Shown: positions 1-13,828 of the stretch, piece after piece | How the letters are laid out: each line of letters starts with the position of its first letter | Numbering within the stretch: the stretch's first letter is position 1 | NCBI GenBank assembly: GCA_001692895.1 | Contig: KV748191.1 | Coordinates: forward strand, 558,001 to 622,000 | Length of the DNA: 64,000 nucleotides | Reading direction: 5' to 3' | From: Cenococcum geophilum 1.58 | Taxonomy: Eukaryota > Ascomycota > Dothideomycetes > Gloniales > Gloniaceae | The notes under the pieces: model-generated | Database searches by the model: none | The model's input: only the letters and a program-made list of their open reading frames with translations | What the model was told of the DNA's origin: nothing | Made by a program: the position numbers and the translations under genes

Positions 1-1452
1 TCTATCTCACATTCATCTAGTGCATCGACCACAACAACTAACGGAGAGGCGTGTGGAGTAGCCTGGTCAAGCCGTGACAAAGGTTGCAATATAAGCTTCT
101 CGAACTGTTCTTCTAGTGATTTCGCTGCGATATTAGGTTGCTCGTCGACTGCATTCCTGACGAAGGGGACGATATCGGGGACCGCCAGCACGAGTTGAGT
201 AGTGATGGTGGTGAAAAACCTAGACGCGTTCCCACGCTCACCCTCGCCCCTTTTAAAGAAGAAGCTGGCCCCTAGCTGGCCTTCATTGGCGAAATATTGC
301 GCCACCGTCCGAGAAATTGTCGACTTCCCTGTGCCGGCCATGCCGCTCAGCCAAAATATACACTTCCCGTCTGGGTCTTCGGCCCATTCCCTGATTTGGC
401 GCAGAAGGTCTATTCGAGTGTCGGGGTGACATCTCGCATCGAGCTCATCTGCGTAGGAGTTGAATGCCGCCCCTTCAGCAGAAGGCAGCCTAGCTAAGTC
501 GATCTTACTTAAGAGCAGATTTACTGACTCTTCAATGCCTTGAAGCCCTTTCAGCTCCTCCAACAATCTTTGGAGTTGTTTTTTGCGCTGACTTGCTTCA
601 TCCCTGTCGTAGCTGCTTAAGGTTCGGTCACAGTTGCTGGCCTCAATCTCAGCCCGTACTGCGACCTCGTTACATTTGCCCTCAAAATCGCGTACTTCTT
701 CAGGCTTCCAGAATGCATCTACGGCACGACGAAGCGTGTTCTTCCGGTATATATTAATCGCTCGTGCCAGGAACTCCAGTACATGTGCGTGGAGGTCGAT
801 CAATGCATTCTCGAAATTTGTCCGCGTTTGGGTATCTGGTAGGATCTGCAGGTAGTCCATGTAGGCCTTCAATCGATGCGTCATATAAAGAGCAGTCTTC
901 AGACCTGTTAGAAGGGCTGCCATTTGCCGGCTCTCGGATACGGCTGCCTACAAAAAAATTAGAAGATGCTGGCTCAATCTAAACACAGAAAGAGGCAGTC
1001 GTGTTGCTCTATACCTCAAGTAAGAGACGGATCCCCGCCCAGGGCAAGCCAGCATGTATCGGATCTACATTCACAGCGATATCCCCAACCGTCTTAAATC
1101 TATCCAACCACATGATGACTTTGTCCGCCTCCTCTCGCAGCATCACAAGACGTCCTCTAATCGTAAAAGTCCACCTCTTGTCATCACATATTTTTTGTTT
1201 CTTGTGGGCAGCCTTAAGTACGTCTCTAAGTGCTGACCCAATATCATTCGTATTAGGCAGAATATTTTCTTGTATTGTCGCTCGTTCCCGCTCTTTGAGA
1301 AGCCCAAGGGCTTTGTCTAAAAGATTGCAGCTCTGAGTATTTGCTGCTGGTGCACATGGCTGGACAGGAGATGCTCTGGCGTTAGCCGGCGATCGGGAAC
1401 GGGAAAACAGACGGCGTAGTCCCAACCGATCTCTCAGATGAGGGTCCGGCAT
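1..1452 (-). CDS. NLR-like NACHT-domain protein, 5' part (runs off the left edge)
   Basis: Two exons are visible: 1015-1452 and 1-947, joined by a 67-nt GT-AG intron (948-1014). This gives about 461 N-terminal residues. Residues ~25-300 form the helical N-terminal region usual for fungal STAND/NLR proteins, including an SESRQMAALL...LKAYMDYLQ stretch typical of the NWD-type leader. The NACHT NTPase follows, with Walker A GMAGTGKST at about residue 347 and Walker B VVVVDALDEC at about 454, right at the window edge. C-terminal sensor repeats (WD40, ankyrin or TPR) would lie outside the window. The family acts in heterokaryon incompatibility, other non-self recognition and programmed cell death; which role applies here cannot be told. 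The P-loop is intact and the visible frame is open, so it looks functional. The start is the first ATG of an open frame that continues into the conserved leader. Confidence 0.85.
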
Positions 1453-2131
1453 AGCAGTATCTGAAGGGTTCGACTAGCAGGAGCATTGACCGTGCTGGCA
1501 TCTACGGATCAAAACTTGCTCCACTGATGCCTGCTCAGATCGTGCAACGATGGAAGCGGATGACTGAGGGGCGCAGGGCTCCGTTAGATTTTGTCACGCC
1601 AAGCATTCTACAGAGCAAGTCTAGAGCTGCGGGGTTATGCGGATTATTATTGGAGGAGAGACCGATATATTTCGGTCGATACAAACCCTTGCCTAATTGT
1701 GTGGGTGTCGGGTTTTAAGCCTTGCTGCCTAAGGCACAAACAAGTTGCGTTTTATCAATGCGAGTGCTAAAGCAGGATTATCCATATTTAAGAGTCTAAC
1801 CGTATGGGGGTTAGCTCGGTCCAAAAGCGCCTTGGTGAGAAGTTGAAAAAGGGTTGGAAGCGCAGTTGGGGCGGAAGGCGATTTCGCTAGTGACTGTATG
1901 TAGAGGACTTGCTCGGCTCTTAACTGCCGGAGATATCAAGGGAGCTCTCACATCCGTCCGGAGTGGCTTTCGGCATCGAATCATTCACGTTGATGACTGG
2001 AAGACACCCAGTTCTCTTAATCAAAACGTAAAAGGCTCTTTGTTGCGAGCCATTTTAAAAAGAAATGTTTTTCTTCTTATTTTATAATAGGTTCCCAACA
2101 TCATATTTGTTGTTAGAGAAGAACAATCGCC
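1453..2131. other. Divergent intergenic region, NLR-like gene / MFS gene
   Basis: Holds the shared upstream region of two divergently transcribed genes. No ORF with family similarity and no repeat was seen. Confidence 0.5.
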
Positions 2132-3868
2132 ATGGCCTCGTCTTCACCCGAAATTGGTCCCAATGTGGAGCAGAATACAGGAGCAGACCTATCAAAACTA
2201 AACGAAACCGTCGAGGCTGTCAGATCGGCTAGCAATGCTGGTTCTGAACGGCCTCTTTATTCTATCTTCACCTTGAACGAAAAGCGTCTGATAGTTGTCA
2301 TACTCTCCTCAGCGGCATTGTTCTCTCCTATATCGTCAACAATTTATTATCCATCACTCACCACATTGGCTGCGGACTTGCATGTTTCAAATACGCTTAT
2401 CAACTTAACGGTCACCTCATTTATGGTACAATTCAATAGCCCATCCGTTCGTGTTCCTGCTGTGGTTAACTTGGTTTGATAGATTTTCCAAGGCCTAGCA
2501 CCTGCATTCATTGGAGCATTTTCAGACGCAGAAGGCCGAAGACCTGCATATCTAATATGCTTCACCATATATATCATTGCCAATATCGGCCTGGCACTAC
2601 AAAAGAACTACGCCGCTCTATTCATCCTTCGCTGCGTTCAGAGCTCTGGGAGCAGCGGCACCGTAGCCCTCGCCAACGCTGTCGTCGCGGACATTGCAAC
2701 ATCCTCCGAACGAGGCACATGGATGGGCTGGGCGAACTGCGGTGCACTACTCGGACCAGCCTTCGGCCCCATCATCGGTGGCCTCCTCAGCCAGTACCTG
2801 GGCTGGCAAGCCATCTTCTGGTTCCTAGCCATCTTCGCCGGCGTCGCGCTGGTGCCACTCCTCCTCTTCTTCCCCGAATGCTGCCGCGCCGTCGTCGGCA
2901 ACGGCTCCCAGCGGCCTCCCAAGTGGAACACCTCCCTCCTCGACTACCGGATCAAGAAGCGGCTAGCCAAAACCCCCGCGCCGCCGCCCATCCCGCCGCA
3001 CCGCCTGCGCTTCCCGAACCCGCTCAAGACCCTCGCGCTGCTCTTCGAGAAGGAGGCCAGCCTCATCCTCATCTCCTCGGGCTTCCTCTTCGCCGGCTAC
3101 TACGCCATCATGGCCGCCTTCCCCTCGCAGCTGGCCGCGCGCTACGGCTACGACGCGCTCAAAATCGGGCTCTGCTTCATCCCCTGCGGCGCCGGCGGCT
3201 CGCTCGCCGCCCTCTCGACGGGCCGCCTCATGGACGCTAACTACCGGCGGCACGCGCGGCGTCTCGGCCTCAGCACCGCACGGGGCCGGCAGCAGCAGCC
3301 CGCGCCCAGCGCGTTCCCGATCGAGGCTGCACGGCTTGAAGTCGCGCTGCCGTTCATCTTGTTCGGCGCGGCGGCCGTGCTGGGCTTCGGGTGGGCGCTG
3401 CACGCCGGCGCTGGCGTCGCCGGCCCGCTGGTGCTGCTGTTCGCCGTCGGCTACGCGGCGTGCGGGGCGTTTACCGTGCTGAGCACGCTGACGGTGGACT
3501 TGTTCCCTGAGTGCCCGGCGACGGCGACGGCAGCGAATAATATTACGCGCTGCTGGCTTGGGGCCGCGGCGACGGCGGCGGTGGTGCCGATGATTAAGAG
3601 GGTTGGCGCCGGTTGGACGTTTACGTTTGTGGCGGGGTTGTGGGTTTGTTTTGTGCCGCCGCTTTGGGCGGTTGTGAGGTGGGGGCCGGGGATGCGGGCG
3701 GAGAAGGAGAGGAGGGGGAAGGAGAGGGAGGAGAGGAAGGACAGAAAGGAGAGGGAGGAAGGGGGGAGGGTGGGGGATGTGGAGAAAGGAGAGGTTGAAG
3801 TGGAGATAGAGAACAAGGTGGAGGCTGAGGCGATGGGTGGAGGTGAAGAGAAGACTATGGTGGGGTAG
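2132..3868 (+). CDS. MFS transporter, DHA1-type drug:H+ antiporter
   Basis: Two exons, 2132-2425 and 2483-3868, with a 57-nt intron; the product is 559 aa. The N-terminal ~60 residues are a polar cytosolic leader. Hydrophobic segments then follow the 12-TM major facilitator pattern. MFS motif A between TM2 and TM3 reads GAFSDAEGRRPAYL, and a motif-C-like stretch (GALLGPAFGPIIGG) follows TM5, which indicates the drug:H+ antiporter 1 family (Qdr/Flr-like exporters). A long central loop (about residues 225-275) and a highly charged Lys/Glu-rich tail of ~60 residues flank the second half. Splicing is required because the unspliced frame stops at 2479. The substrate cannot be predicted. Codons are C-ending in the middle and turn G/purine-rich at the 3' end. 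Confidence 0.88.
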
Positions 3869-6800
3869 GGGAGTCGGCATTGGTGAGGATCATTCCAGGT
3901 GCGGAGAGGAAGTCATGGCTAGGGATAAATCTGGTATGTATATTTCTTCGGTGTGTCTGTTATTTGCTCAGGGTTGACGGATGAATACAGGACTACATGA
4001 ACTGGTATTTCTTAGCGGCAACAGCATAGATAACTTACATGGTGGGTAACGATATCTGATTCAAGGCATAGACCCTCTTTAAAGAATATAAGAGTTCATC
4101 GTCTATCTCCACAGTGTTTTAGTGGCTGATGCCGTTCACCGTCTCATCCGACACAGATGCACATGCTCCATACAGCCACCCAATCCACCGCTTTAGGAGT
4201 TCTGGCTCACCGCCAAATTACAAAAGTCCACTGTTTGCAGCCACACATAGTCGACCAGCCGGCCTGTAGACTTCTATACTCTCACCACCCCTAGAAGATA
4301 AGTCCTACTAGCAATCTCCCTCCGCAGATACCTCTAGCTATCCTGTTTATTCTTTCATCAAAAAAATACTCCATGGTACTTTAGGCTATGCTAATATGTT
4401 ACATTTACTCTAGCATACTCCCAATATCAGCGAAATCATCATCTCAATCTACAAAGCCGTCTAAGATAGGACAGTGCCGAAACTTGCTCCACAGTCTATC
4501 AAGGGAGCGGATATTAGCTCCTAATAGTTTCTAAGCTAGCAGCCAAATAGCTCGATTAACACTGCGCTTGTGTTTCGAACGAATTAAGGCAATCAATCCT
4601 GGGGCCAGCCTCACAGGCATCGCTTCGAGCCCTTTTTTATATTATTCATTCAGTCAAAGTTCGCACTCTTACCGCGTGCCAGTTACATTACAGTCCGATA
4701 ACGTACTCCAATCATTCAATTTATAGCTCGATCTATTTCCTCAACAATTTCAGAGTTCGCTTGAACAGGGCAGGAGAAAGGAAGCTAGCGAATGCAGATG
4801 AGTCAGGAAGTGACTGGAGAGCACCTGGCTGACCAAAAAACCCTACTGAAAGTTCCATCGGAAGCCTTGTTCGTTTATCCCCCGTACCAATTTTGCTGGG
4901 GAAGATACTTCGCTTCATCCGCGAAGCTCGGATGGGCATATGGGCATCCGCTCTGATCGGGTTGTTTTCGAGGAGGGATATTTCACAGAGGATGCCAAAA
5001 GAACAATATCGAAAATCGTAGAGAACCATATCGGCTAACCCAAGGATGGCATGATGGCGGATAAGCAGGTGGAGGGCAAAACGTCTCGTGCCGGAGCCTC
5101 AGAGTCTAGTCACTAAGGCTTGGGGAGAAAGGCCACCACTACCAATACTAAAAGAAACCTTCAAGTCATGAAAGGAGAATCTGGTCACAACTTCCTAGTC
5201 GACCATGCTGATAGTGTGGCGCAAATGAGGAGAGAACCAGTTTAGGTATTCAGGGCTGGCACTTAGGGACAGTTCGATCAAAGCCATGACACTCGAAATC
5301 TGTCTGCGAAGCGGACACGGTCTGCCGCAACAATACACGTAGGTGGCCACCTTCACCTGGTTTGCTCGGCTGCGGCAACCCATCAGAAATTCCATGCTTA
5401 GCTGTAAGAACTTCAAAGCCGTTCACGCTCCACAGTATCGTCATCTTTGTCAAATATCGTGAGGTTTCCACCCCTACGATAATGCCAAGTTTGAGCGCTG
5501 TATTCGCATTTTGGCAGCTGTTGTAAGCCCACAACGTAGGCGTAGGCGTAGGCAAAAAGGAGGAGGAAAGAAACTTCAGTCGTTGAAAGGGAGTCGTGCC
5601 CGTTGATCTTCAGGACAGTTCTCCTAGACAACCAAAAATGGCCCTTGCGTACAGCCATAGGCGTTCGCTACAATCACCATATACAGTTGGTGGCGATTGA
5701 GCGAGCCCACGTACCGAAGCGGAATCTGCTTTTTTTTCAAGGGGGGGTGGAAGCTGGTCACGTTTATAGCTGTATGATGGTGTGGACTCCATAAGGAGTC
5801 GTCACGAAGAACGACTCGCTAACTATCTAAGCGATGATCACGTGATCTCAGGAAGCTCCTGTGCAACTCCAGACCGTTTCACTGCAATTTTAGCGTACAT
5901 GACGGGAGAATTATGGCCCGTGCACCAACATGCCCCTGCATATACGTTAACACCCTACCACGGAGTTAATAGTAGAAGTTCTTCCGGGTCTACATTAAAA
6001 AATTCAATAGTGGGTCAGGCGCTGTCCTTGCCATGCGAGCTGTCTTCGTGATCATCTAGCTGAATACATATAGTAATCGTGACGCCTATTTAAAAGAAGG
6101 CGGGAAAATGTATTTATAACTGCGACTCTACAAAAGAATTCTGGATAGGATCTCAAGATATAATCAGGCGAAGTCATGATAAAAACGACTAAGACCTGGT
6201 AGTTTTGAATACACCACACTCGGTAAGAATGCCATGTCTAGAGGTATCGGCTTATTCGTCCCCAGCAAGAATGAAAATCAGCTTTTCTTAGAGCCTTTTT
6301 AAGGTAAGGATATAGTATTAGAGAATGTTCAAAGTGTTTTGGTAGCAGCAGAGCCCCGAAGCGTTCGAATTGAGATTTTGGTTTTCCTTTTCCTCAAAGT
6401 CCTCTAAAAACAACTTGGTCGTGTTTCCAGAACATCATTAATCTAAAGATTATTGGCTGTAATCTCTTTTAGTCCGTTAAACACTTGTTGCCCTCACCCT
6501 GAACGGCCTGCGTAGTGGAGGTTATGGTTAATTTTTTTTTGGAAATTGAATGGTCGGAGCGGTAGTATACCCAAACACAAATATACTGCTCATGTACCTA
6601 TTCTGCTCGGATAGACGAAGATATGTCTGAAATATTGCACAGTTAGGTGAGTCGACACGTGCAAAAGACAGCATTGAGAAGTTCCAAGACGGGCCAAAGT
6701 GACCCCTACTGCGTGTCCCTTCCTAGCAATGAATTCGGTTTGAATAACCACAATAATGGATCGAGTCGAAAGTAGTGTTTAAAAATATAAAACATGATGG

Positions 6801-7333
6801 AGTGAGATGAGAAGAAAATTTGAGGAGGGAGAAAAAAGCTTTCATCTTGCTTGTGATGCTTCTGTGGTAAGTCCGGAGGTTTTCTCTGGTTGCTATAGGA
6901 AAGTTGCAGGGGCTAGCGCAAATAGATAGTTACGTATCATAATCCGTGGAAGGGTTCACAGATGTGTGATATTGTCTAGTAGCTTGGATCAGGAAGAGAA
7001 TGTGAGAAATATTGCAGATTAGCCAATAACGGCTCAAGCGGTGAAAGTATGTGGCAGCTTAGGCTTGAACTTTGAATTGGCTGGACGGGAAGTGTGTTTA
7101 TGGGATGATAAGAAAGGCAGCAAGAAAAGAAAGTAGATTCTGCTTAGATTATGACGGTACCAAGAGCCGAGGATACTGATTACTAGTAAATCCGTGAGCA
7201 CTAATGCCTGACTTAGCTGAGAATTGGGGTTATAGCCAAATATCGGTAAGTCTTTCTATTCATACAACATGTTAGCTTCAGGTCGACAGGTTATAGTGTT
7301 CCTGCCAGAGGCTCCTAAAATCTGACTACGCTC
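3869..7333. other. 3.5 kb gene-free stretch
   Basis: Contains only short unrelated ORFs with no family resemblance. The part at 4100-4700 reads like degraded coding DNA on the minus strand with many TAG/TAA codons, possibly an old transposon relic, but no domain could be assigned. The rest is AT-leaning, with homopolymers (e.g. T-run near 6531). Confidence 0.4.
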
Positions 7334-8422
7334 TCACTGCACAGATCCTTCCGAACCACTGTTTCCTTGCTCCTTTGCCTTCTCCTCAACCTGCTTAGCC
7401 CTCTTCATCCTCTCCTCTGCCGCCCTGGCCAAAATATCTCTTCGACTCAGCCCTCCTGCCGGAACCTCCCCCCCAACACTGCTCATAACGGTCTGCTCTC
7501 CACCGCTCCCACTCCCTAGCACAAACTCACCCCCAGTCCAACCACCATGATCCATGAACTCTTCCTCTTCCGGCTCATAGTAAACCTCATTCCCAACACT
7601 CCTCCCCCCACTCCTCCAATCATCTCTTTCAACCTCCTTCTCAATCTGATTGCACAAGTTCCAGAAGTCCCGATCATGCGGCCCAAACACGTTATGCGCC
7701 AGCTCGTGACACAGCGTCTTGCGAATGGTCTTGTAGTCCCTGTACCCGTCGTACGCATCCGTGCGCAGCCTGAGCTCGATCACCTCGCCCCGGTTACGGT
7801 TGAGGCCCAGCGTGCGCGACTCGTGCGTCGTGTGCATGGCCGGGTCCATCTCCGTGAGCAGCGGGACCGAGAAGCGGTGCGCGCGCATCGCAGCGCGGAT
7901 CCCCGCGTCGTCGCGCAGGCGCTCGAGGAAGGCGAGGGAGCGTTCCGGTCTGGGGAGGTAGGGTAGAGGTCGCAGCGTGTGGAATGTGTATGTGGCGTCT
8001 TCTTGGATGCGCTGGGAGGTGCGGCCGGCGCTGCGGGAGGGAGTTGCAGGTTTAATCGGGGAGGGTCTGCGGGGAGCGGTAGCGGCGGAGATGGTGGCGG
8101 AGAGAGAGTTTAGTTCGGAGGGAGTGGAGCCCATAAGGGTGATCTTCTTTGACAGGAGATCCGTGAGGGGAATCGCGGGGTCTTTGAAAGGCGGTTTTTG
8201 GAGACCGAGCTTGGGTGTTATTAGAAGTTTCTGGTTAGAGGGAGGGATGGAGAGGTCGGAAGCTATTGTTGAAGAGAGGTCATCGAGGGTTGATGTAGTG
8301 GGAAATCTGAGCGTAGTGGGATTTCCATGATGTACAATAGTGAGCTCGATCTCATTGTCATTAGTTGGCGTTGAGTTTGAAATAGCATTGCTGGAGGTGT
8401 GAGTGTCATCTGTGGAAGTCAT
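7334..8422 (-). CDS. Ubiquitin-like/WLM-domain metalloprotease (Wss1-related)
   Basis: A single exon of 362 aa. A ubiquitin-like fold spans about residues 24-98 (IELTIVHHG...). A WLM metallopeptidase domain follows at about 135-290. The zinc-binding active site HELAHNVFGPH (H239, E240, H243, H249) matches HExxHxxxxxH, followed by the family's DRDFW. This is the Ubl-WLM fusion architecture of fungi (S. pombe ubiquitin/metalloprotease fusion protein), related to Wss1/SPRTN proteases that act on DNA-protein crosslinks and SUMO/ubiquitin conjugates. The C-terminal ~70 residues are Gly/Glu-rich, then Lys/Arg-rich, and probably disordered. All catalytic residues are present. The role in crosslink repair is inferred from the family. 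The 5' half uses C-ending codons and the 3' half G-ending codons. Confidence 0.88.
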   Translation of the reverse strand: MTSTDDTHTSSNAISNSTPTNDNEIELTIVHHGNPTTLRFPTTSTLDDLSSTIASDLSIPPSNQKLLITPKLGLQKPPFKDPAIPLTDLLSKKITLMGSTPSELNSLSATISAATAPRRPSPIKPATPSRSAGRTSQRIQEDATYTFHTLRPLPYLPRPERSLAFLERLRDDAGIRAAMRAHRFSVPLLTEMDPAMHTTHESRTLGLNRNRGEVIELRLRTDAYDGYRDYKTIRKTLCHELAHNVFGPHDRDFWNLCNQIEKEVERDDWRSGGRSVGNEVYYEPEEEEFMDHGGWTGGEFVLGSGSGGEQTVMSSVGGEVPAGGLSRRDILARAAEERMKRAKQVEEKAKEQGNSGSEGSVQ

Positions 8423-9027
8423 GGTTGTATTTCCTTCTTGCTGAGGATGGAAGTATGTTAGTTGAGAACAGATATATCATCTTGTAGGATGCAGTGGAAG
8501 CTTATGTGACATATGAGTTCGTCGACATTCGCAAGGCTTCTACCAATTCGCCATCACGAGATTTGTCATAAATGCCAAGACGGTTGAATTTTGGAAATCT
8601 TGTTTATGTCACCATACATGAACTAACATGAGATGATATCAACGAGTAAGAGTAATCCAACGGATTGATAACTGCCAAACTTTCTGTACATGTGTGCCCT
8701 TCTTTTTGAGGTCCACACGATGGTCGTTTGTCGACTGCCTATCTACAAACAAAACCGGAGACTTTTAAGCCTCTCTAGTGGTAACAAGAGCTAAGCAATG
8801 CCAGTAGGCTCGTACACATGGGTATCGATAAGACCATATAGGTTCCCCAAATGATATATCCAAAAAAACTTGTTTACGGTGAAAACTTCACTTGTGAGCC
8901 AGCTCCCTGCGCTAGGTAAATGCATGGGCAACGCCGAGTATGCTTCGCTAACGAATAACGTAGATGATAAAGAGATAATCAACCACCTGTAAGTGATAGA
9001 GGTTTAATCACCACCCTCGTCGAATCA
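8423..9027. other. Intergenic spacer
   Basis: Upstream region of the WLM protease gene and 3' flank of the LicD-family gene. Nothing else recognised. Confidence 0.5.
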
Positions 9028-10116
9028 TTATGTGGGTGTTGGTTCTGCGTCTTTCTTCTCTACGGGCTTCTTTACCCATTCCTTCACGTTTGAGTTCCAG
9101 AAGTGGCTACCAAGAGTTAGCGTTGAATGTTTCTTTAGTTGAGGCAATGTATATATACCCTTCATATTCGGTGAGTACAAGCGCTTTTTGCTGATACTCC
9201 TGCGTCAGGATCTTATCATAAGCGTACGGGATTTTCGCCGGAACGCCTTCATATATGCTTTCCCGCATTGGATAAAGATCGCTGGTCTTGTACCGATGGT
9301 AGTTCTTGCAACTCCACACACCAGGTGCAACATCTGGATGCGTTTCGCTGAGTCCAGTGATGTCAATGTAAAGGCCGTTCCGAATGTCTATCCATCGAGC
9401 ATCGATAATGTTCATGCCGTCACCTCTTTCTCGTTCCCATATCCACGGATTGACATCCAAGAGGTAGTCGCGCTTGACTTTTTTATCTTCAGAGACATAG
9501 TGGTGGACTGTCCGATTAAGATTTTTACCGAGGTAATCGAGAGTCGCACCGGATACTTGAGTATCAACATCCCAATCCCATGGGAGCATCTACTGTGCGC
9601 CATTAGACAACGATAACCCATGTGTCATGTATCCAGGAATACCTTTCCATTCCACCACCATCCAAGTAGTGTCCCATGCGCAATCCAAGTGTCCAGTCCT
9701 TGCTCTCTAAAGAAATTTAAATATGCTCGAATCATGTGCGTTAAGGTATCCGTTCGTTCGTCGTAGGACACGACGCCGTGGAAGTATCGAATATCATAAT
9801 GACCAAGGATATCATCCCCGCTGCGGTATCAATCAGCTCTGATCTTGTCTATAAATCCGGTTAAGCTTACCCCGGTTCATCTAGAGGATGTTAACTTGAA
9901 GTTTACTGATGGCTTCGGAATACCGCGAGACTTACGAAAATATTTGTTCTTTGATGGATCATCCGAATTTTCCTCCTGTACAGTCGCGGATGTTCCTACT
10001 GCGGACTTGTTCGTCGCTTTCGGAGGGCTTGGGAGGAACGACTCTGTTGGCGCCGCTACGGTGTGCGCTAGAAGGGACGCTGATGCGATTGCTGCTGCAT
10101 ATCGCAATATCCTCAT
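9028..10116 (-). CDS. LicD-family protein, secreted or Golgi (Mnn4-like)
   Basis: Four exons: 9896-10116, 9643-9820, 9159-9589 and 9028-9106. The introns are 75, 53 and 52 nt, and phases sum to a 302-aa product. Residues 1-22 (MRILRYAAAIASASLLAHTVA) are a signal peptide or signal anchor. The LicD nucleotidyltransferase-like domain follows: HYDIRYFHG, then WIAHGTLLGWWWNGK, then LPWDWDVDTQ with the DxD-type acidic motif, and DARWIDIRNGLYIDITGL. The tail HFWNSNVKEWVKKP is typical of fungal members. Exon 1 needs the GTTAAC donor at 9895; the stronger-looking GTAAGC donor downstream would leave an in-frame TGA. Intron 3 is supported by a CTAAC branch site and by the tail it adds. Family members transfer phosphocholine or mannosyl-phosphate to glycans; the exact substrate is unknown. 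Confidence 0.82.
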
Positions 10117-11085
10117 ATCTAGCTATATTATGTACAGATCGAGACGGTTGCAGGAAGATCGACGCGGCAAGCCGAAGCCTGGTTCAAGGGACTAGAATTC
10201 TGCAGTTGTGTAGACCGGAAGCGCGAGGGGAGCCGTATTTCGTACACGGGAAAGATAGTATGGTGTTCGCTAGCCCTCCTAAGTGAATATCAAATATAGA
10301 ATTCACAAGTACTTATTTTTTGAGGGTCCAACAGAGAAAACCTTTACGGGATGATGCAGTGAGGGAAGAGTGACCGTGGGGGGGCTTGTTGAGCAGCTCA
10401 CAGAAGGAGATAATGTATCAGGAGTAAAAACGAAGGAAGGCTCGGCACAATGAGCGTTATCACGACTTCTTGTACTGATGACATTGACATTCGGGGAGAT
10501 ACGGCGGAGCTTTCAGGCTGGGATGGCGCACGCCCAGAATTGGCGACGCCACACGCGATTAGGAAAGATGCCGCGTGCTGCATTTCAGGTCAGACAAAAC
10601 CCCAAAGGTGCTGTCGTTGCTGGTGGGGCGTTCTCTACTGCTTGCAGAGAACCTGGCAAGCAAAGAGTCGTACTCCACCCGTCACTGACGCGGCACTAAC
10701 AGGATCATCGCTTGATCTGATATGGAACAACTCAATTTGGCCAACCCTCACGGCAGGACCTGATCAAGGGCTCCATCTAATCAGCAGCCCGGCGTGTAAA
10801 AAGCACGAATAACGACGTCAAGGAGCCCCGACTCGTCGAATCGCCATCGAGACGGGCGGTTACTGCCACGCTTGCCTCGTAAGCCCGCACCCGCTGCATC
10901 GCCGCACCGCCGCGCCGCATTAGCCTTGATCCTGCCAAGACTTTACGGAGAATTAGATTCTATTGGGGCTGCAATTCGTAGCAATAGCTGATGTCTGTTT
11001 CATCACCGCTATTATTGGCCTTCTAAACCCTCTGTGATATTTGCTGGCGTTTACACAAGCAGAGATGCCTCTTAATTTTCTTGGC

Positions 11086-11134
11086 TTACCCAGCTTACCC
11101 AGCTTACCTAGCTTACGCGGCTCACCCAGCTTCG
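11086..11134. repeat. Short tandem repeat, ~9-10 bp unit
   Basis: Five imperfect copies of cttacccag/cttacctag/ctcacccag in a row. Confidence 0.6.
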
Positions 11135-11220
11135 AATGCGTGGACAGGGCTCAATCACACCATTAACCATGCTCCGAGCTAACCAAATTATCACAAGCGG
11201 GTATTAATAGTGGCAGCGTA

Positions 11221-11422
11221 CTGTGGTATCAGGCCCATATTTTGTGGGTGGAGCTGGTGCACCGAGGGTGGCTTGTATTTTATTTCAGAACTTTGTAAAC
11301 CCCCTTTAAACAACAAAGAGTTAGCTTTTCAATACATATAAACAGGGCATATAATTGGAGTATTAAATTGTGGGTACGCTCACAGGCCCCTTGCTGCTTA
11401 CGCCCCAGGCCTGATACCACAG
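11221..11422. mobile_element. MITE, CTRTGGTATCAGGCC family (copy 1)
   Basis: A 202-bp element with 15-bp perfect terminal inverted repeats (CTGTGGTATCAGGCC), flanked by a TA duplication (11219-11220 and 11423-11424). There is no ORF. TA duplication and size fit a non-autonomous Tc1/mariner-type element. It shares its ends with the element at 14917-15145. Confidence 0.75.
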
Positions 11423-12255
11423 TATTTGTAAATGCAAGACAGTGGCGACCACGGGGTCAACGTCCCATCAACTTGGATCCGGGGTAAGACAAAGTTGCTT
11501 AGCTATACAAAATACTGTCAGCGTGCAGTGTTGGTCTTACACCCTCGTATTTACCTCTAGAGTCTCTGCTGTTTTTGTTTTCAGGGGTGAGCTCGTCGAA
11601 AGCACTTAAACACCGGATTTCTGGAGTGTTGCACTGCAAGTTGGAGCACCGCGAAGCTGATACAATTGCACCATATGTATCATCAATTCCATGCTACCAG
11701 CCCTACTTGCATGTTTCCGCCAAGAGTTAGGAGGAGGGGGCTGAGCTTCAATCCGCCCCCGAAATTGTGTTCGTGAGCACAGGTAACACAAAGGTAAAAG
11801 ACAGAGTTTCAAGGCCTAATTTCAGTCACATGGGCAGTTTTCGATTTCAAAACTCTTGCTACACTTATTATTAGCACCGCGGGATTGCCAGTCAGCCAAC
11901 CGGAGTACTTCAGGGAATTCTGGTTCTGTCTGAGTGACATCCTCTGCAGTAGAAGCCTGCAGTCCTGAACCAACGTAGCCAGGTTTGCTTAAAAATTCGA
12001 GGATCTATTGTGAGTGGCTTTAGCGAGCTGTATCTGATCATTTCGTCCGTTTACATATTGATAAACACTAGAAGCTGCTAAATCTTGGCATGCTTATATA
12101 CCCGGCGAAAATGATAATCTCGTCAGCATTTAGTGGTATAATGCCGTGATTGCCACTAGTATTACAATGACCAAAACTTTTCCCTGAAATCCTCGAGGGC
12201 TGATCTATTCTTAAACGCTACACTTAACCCAACGCCAACCCAGAAATCTAATGTA

Positions 12256-13828
<1,573 letters not shown>

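Larger units (their letters stand above)
10117..12255. other. Intergenic region with one miniature element
   Basis: No credible gene. A short tandem run of the ~9-10 bp unit cagcttacc lies at about 11086-11134, and an inverted-repeat element at 11221-11422. The rest shows short ORFs without family similarity or coding bias. Confidence 0.45.

Noticed and set aside
4733..6051. Several 60-100 codon ORFs on both strands
   Set aside because: Short, overlapping, without similarity or splice-consistent extension; region treated as intergenic.
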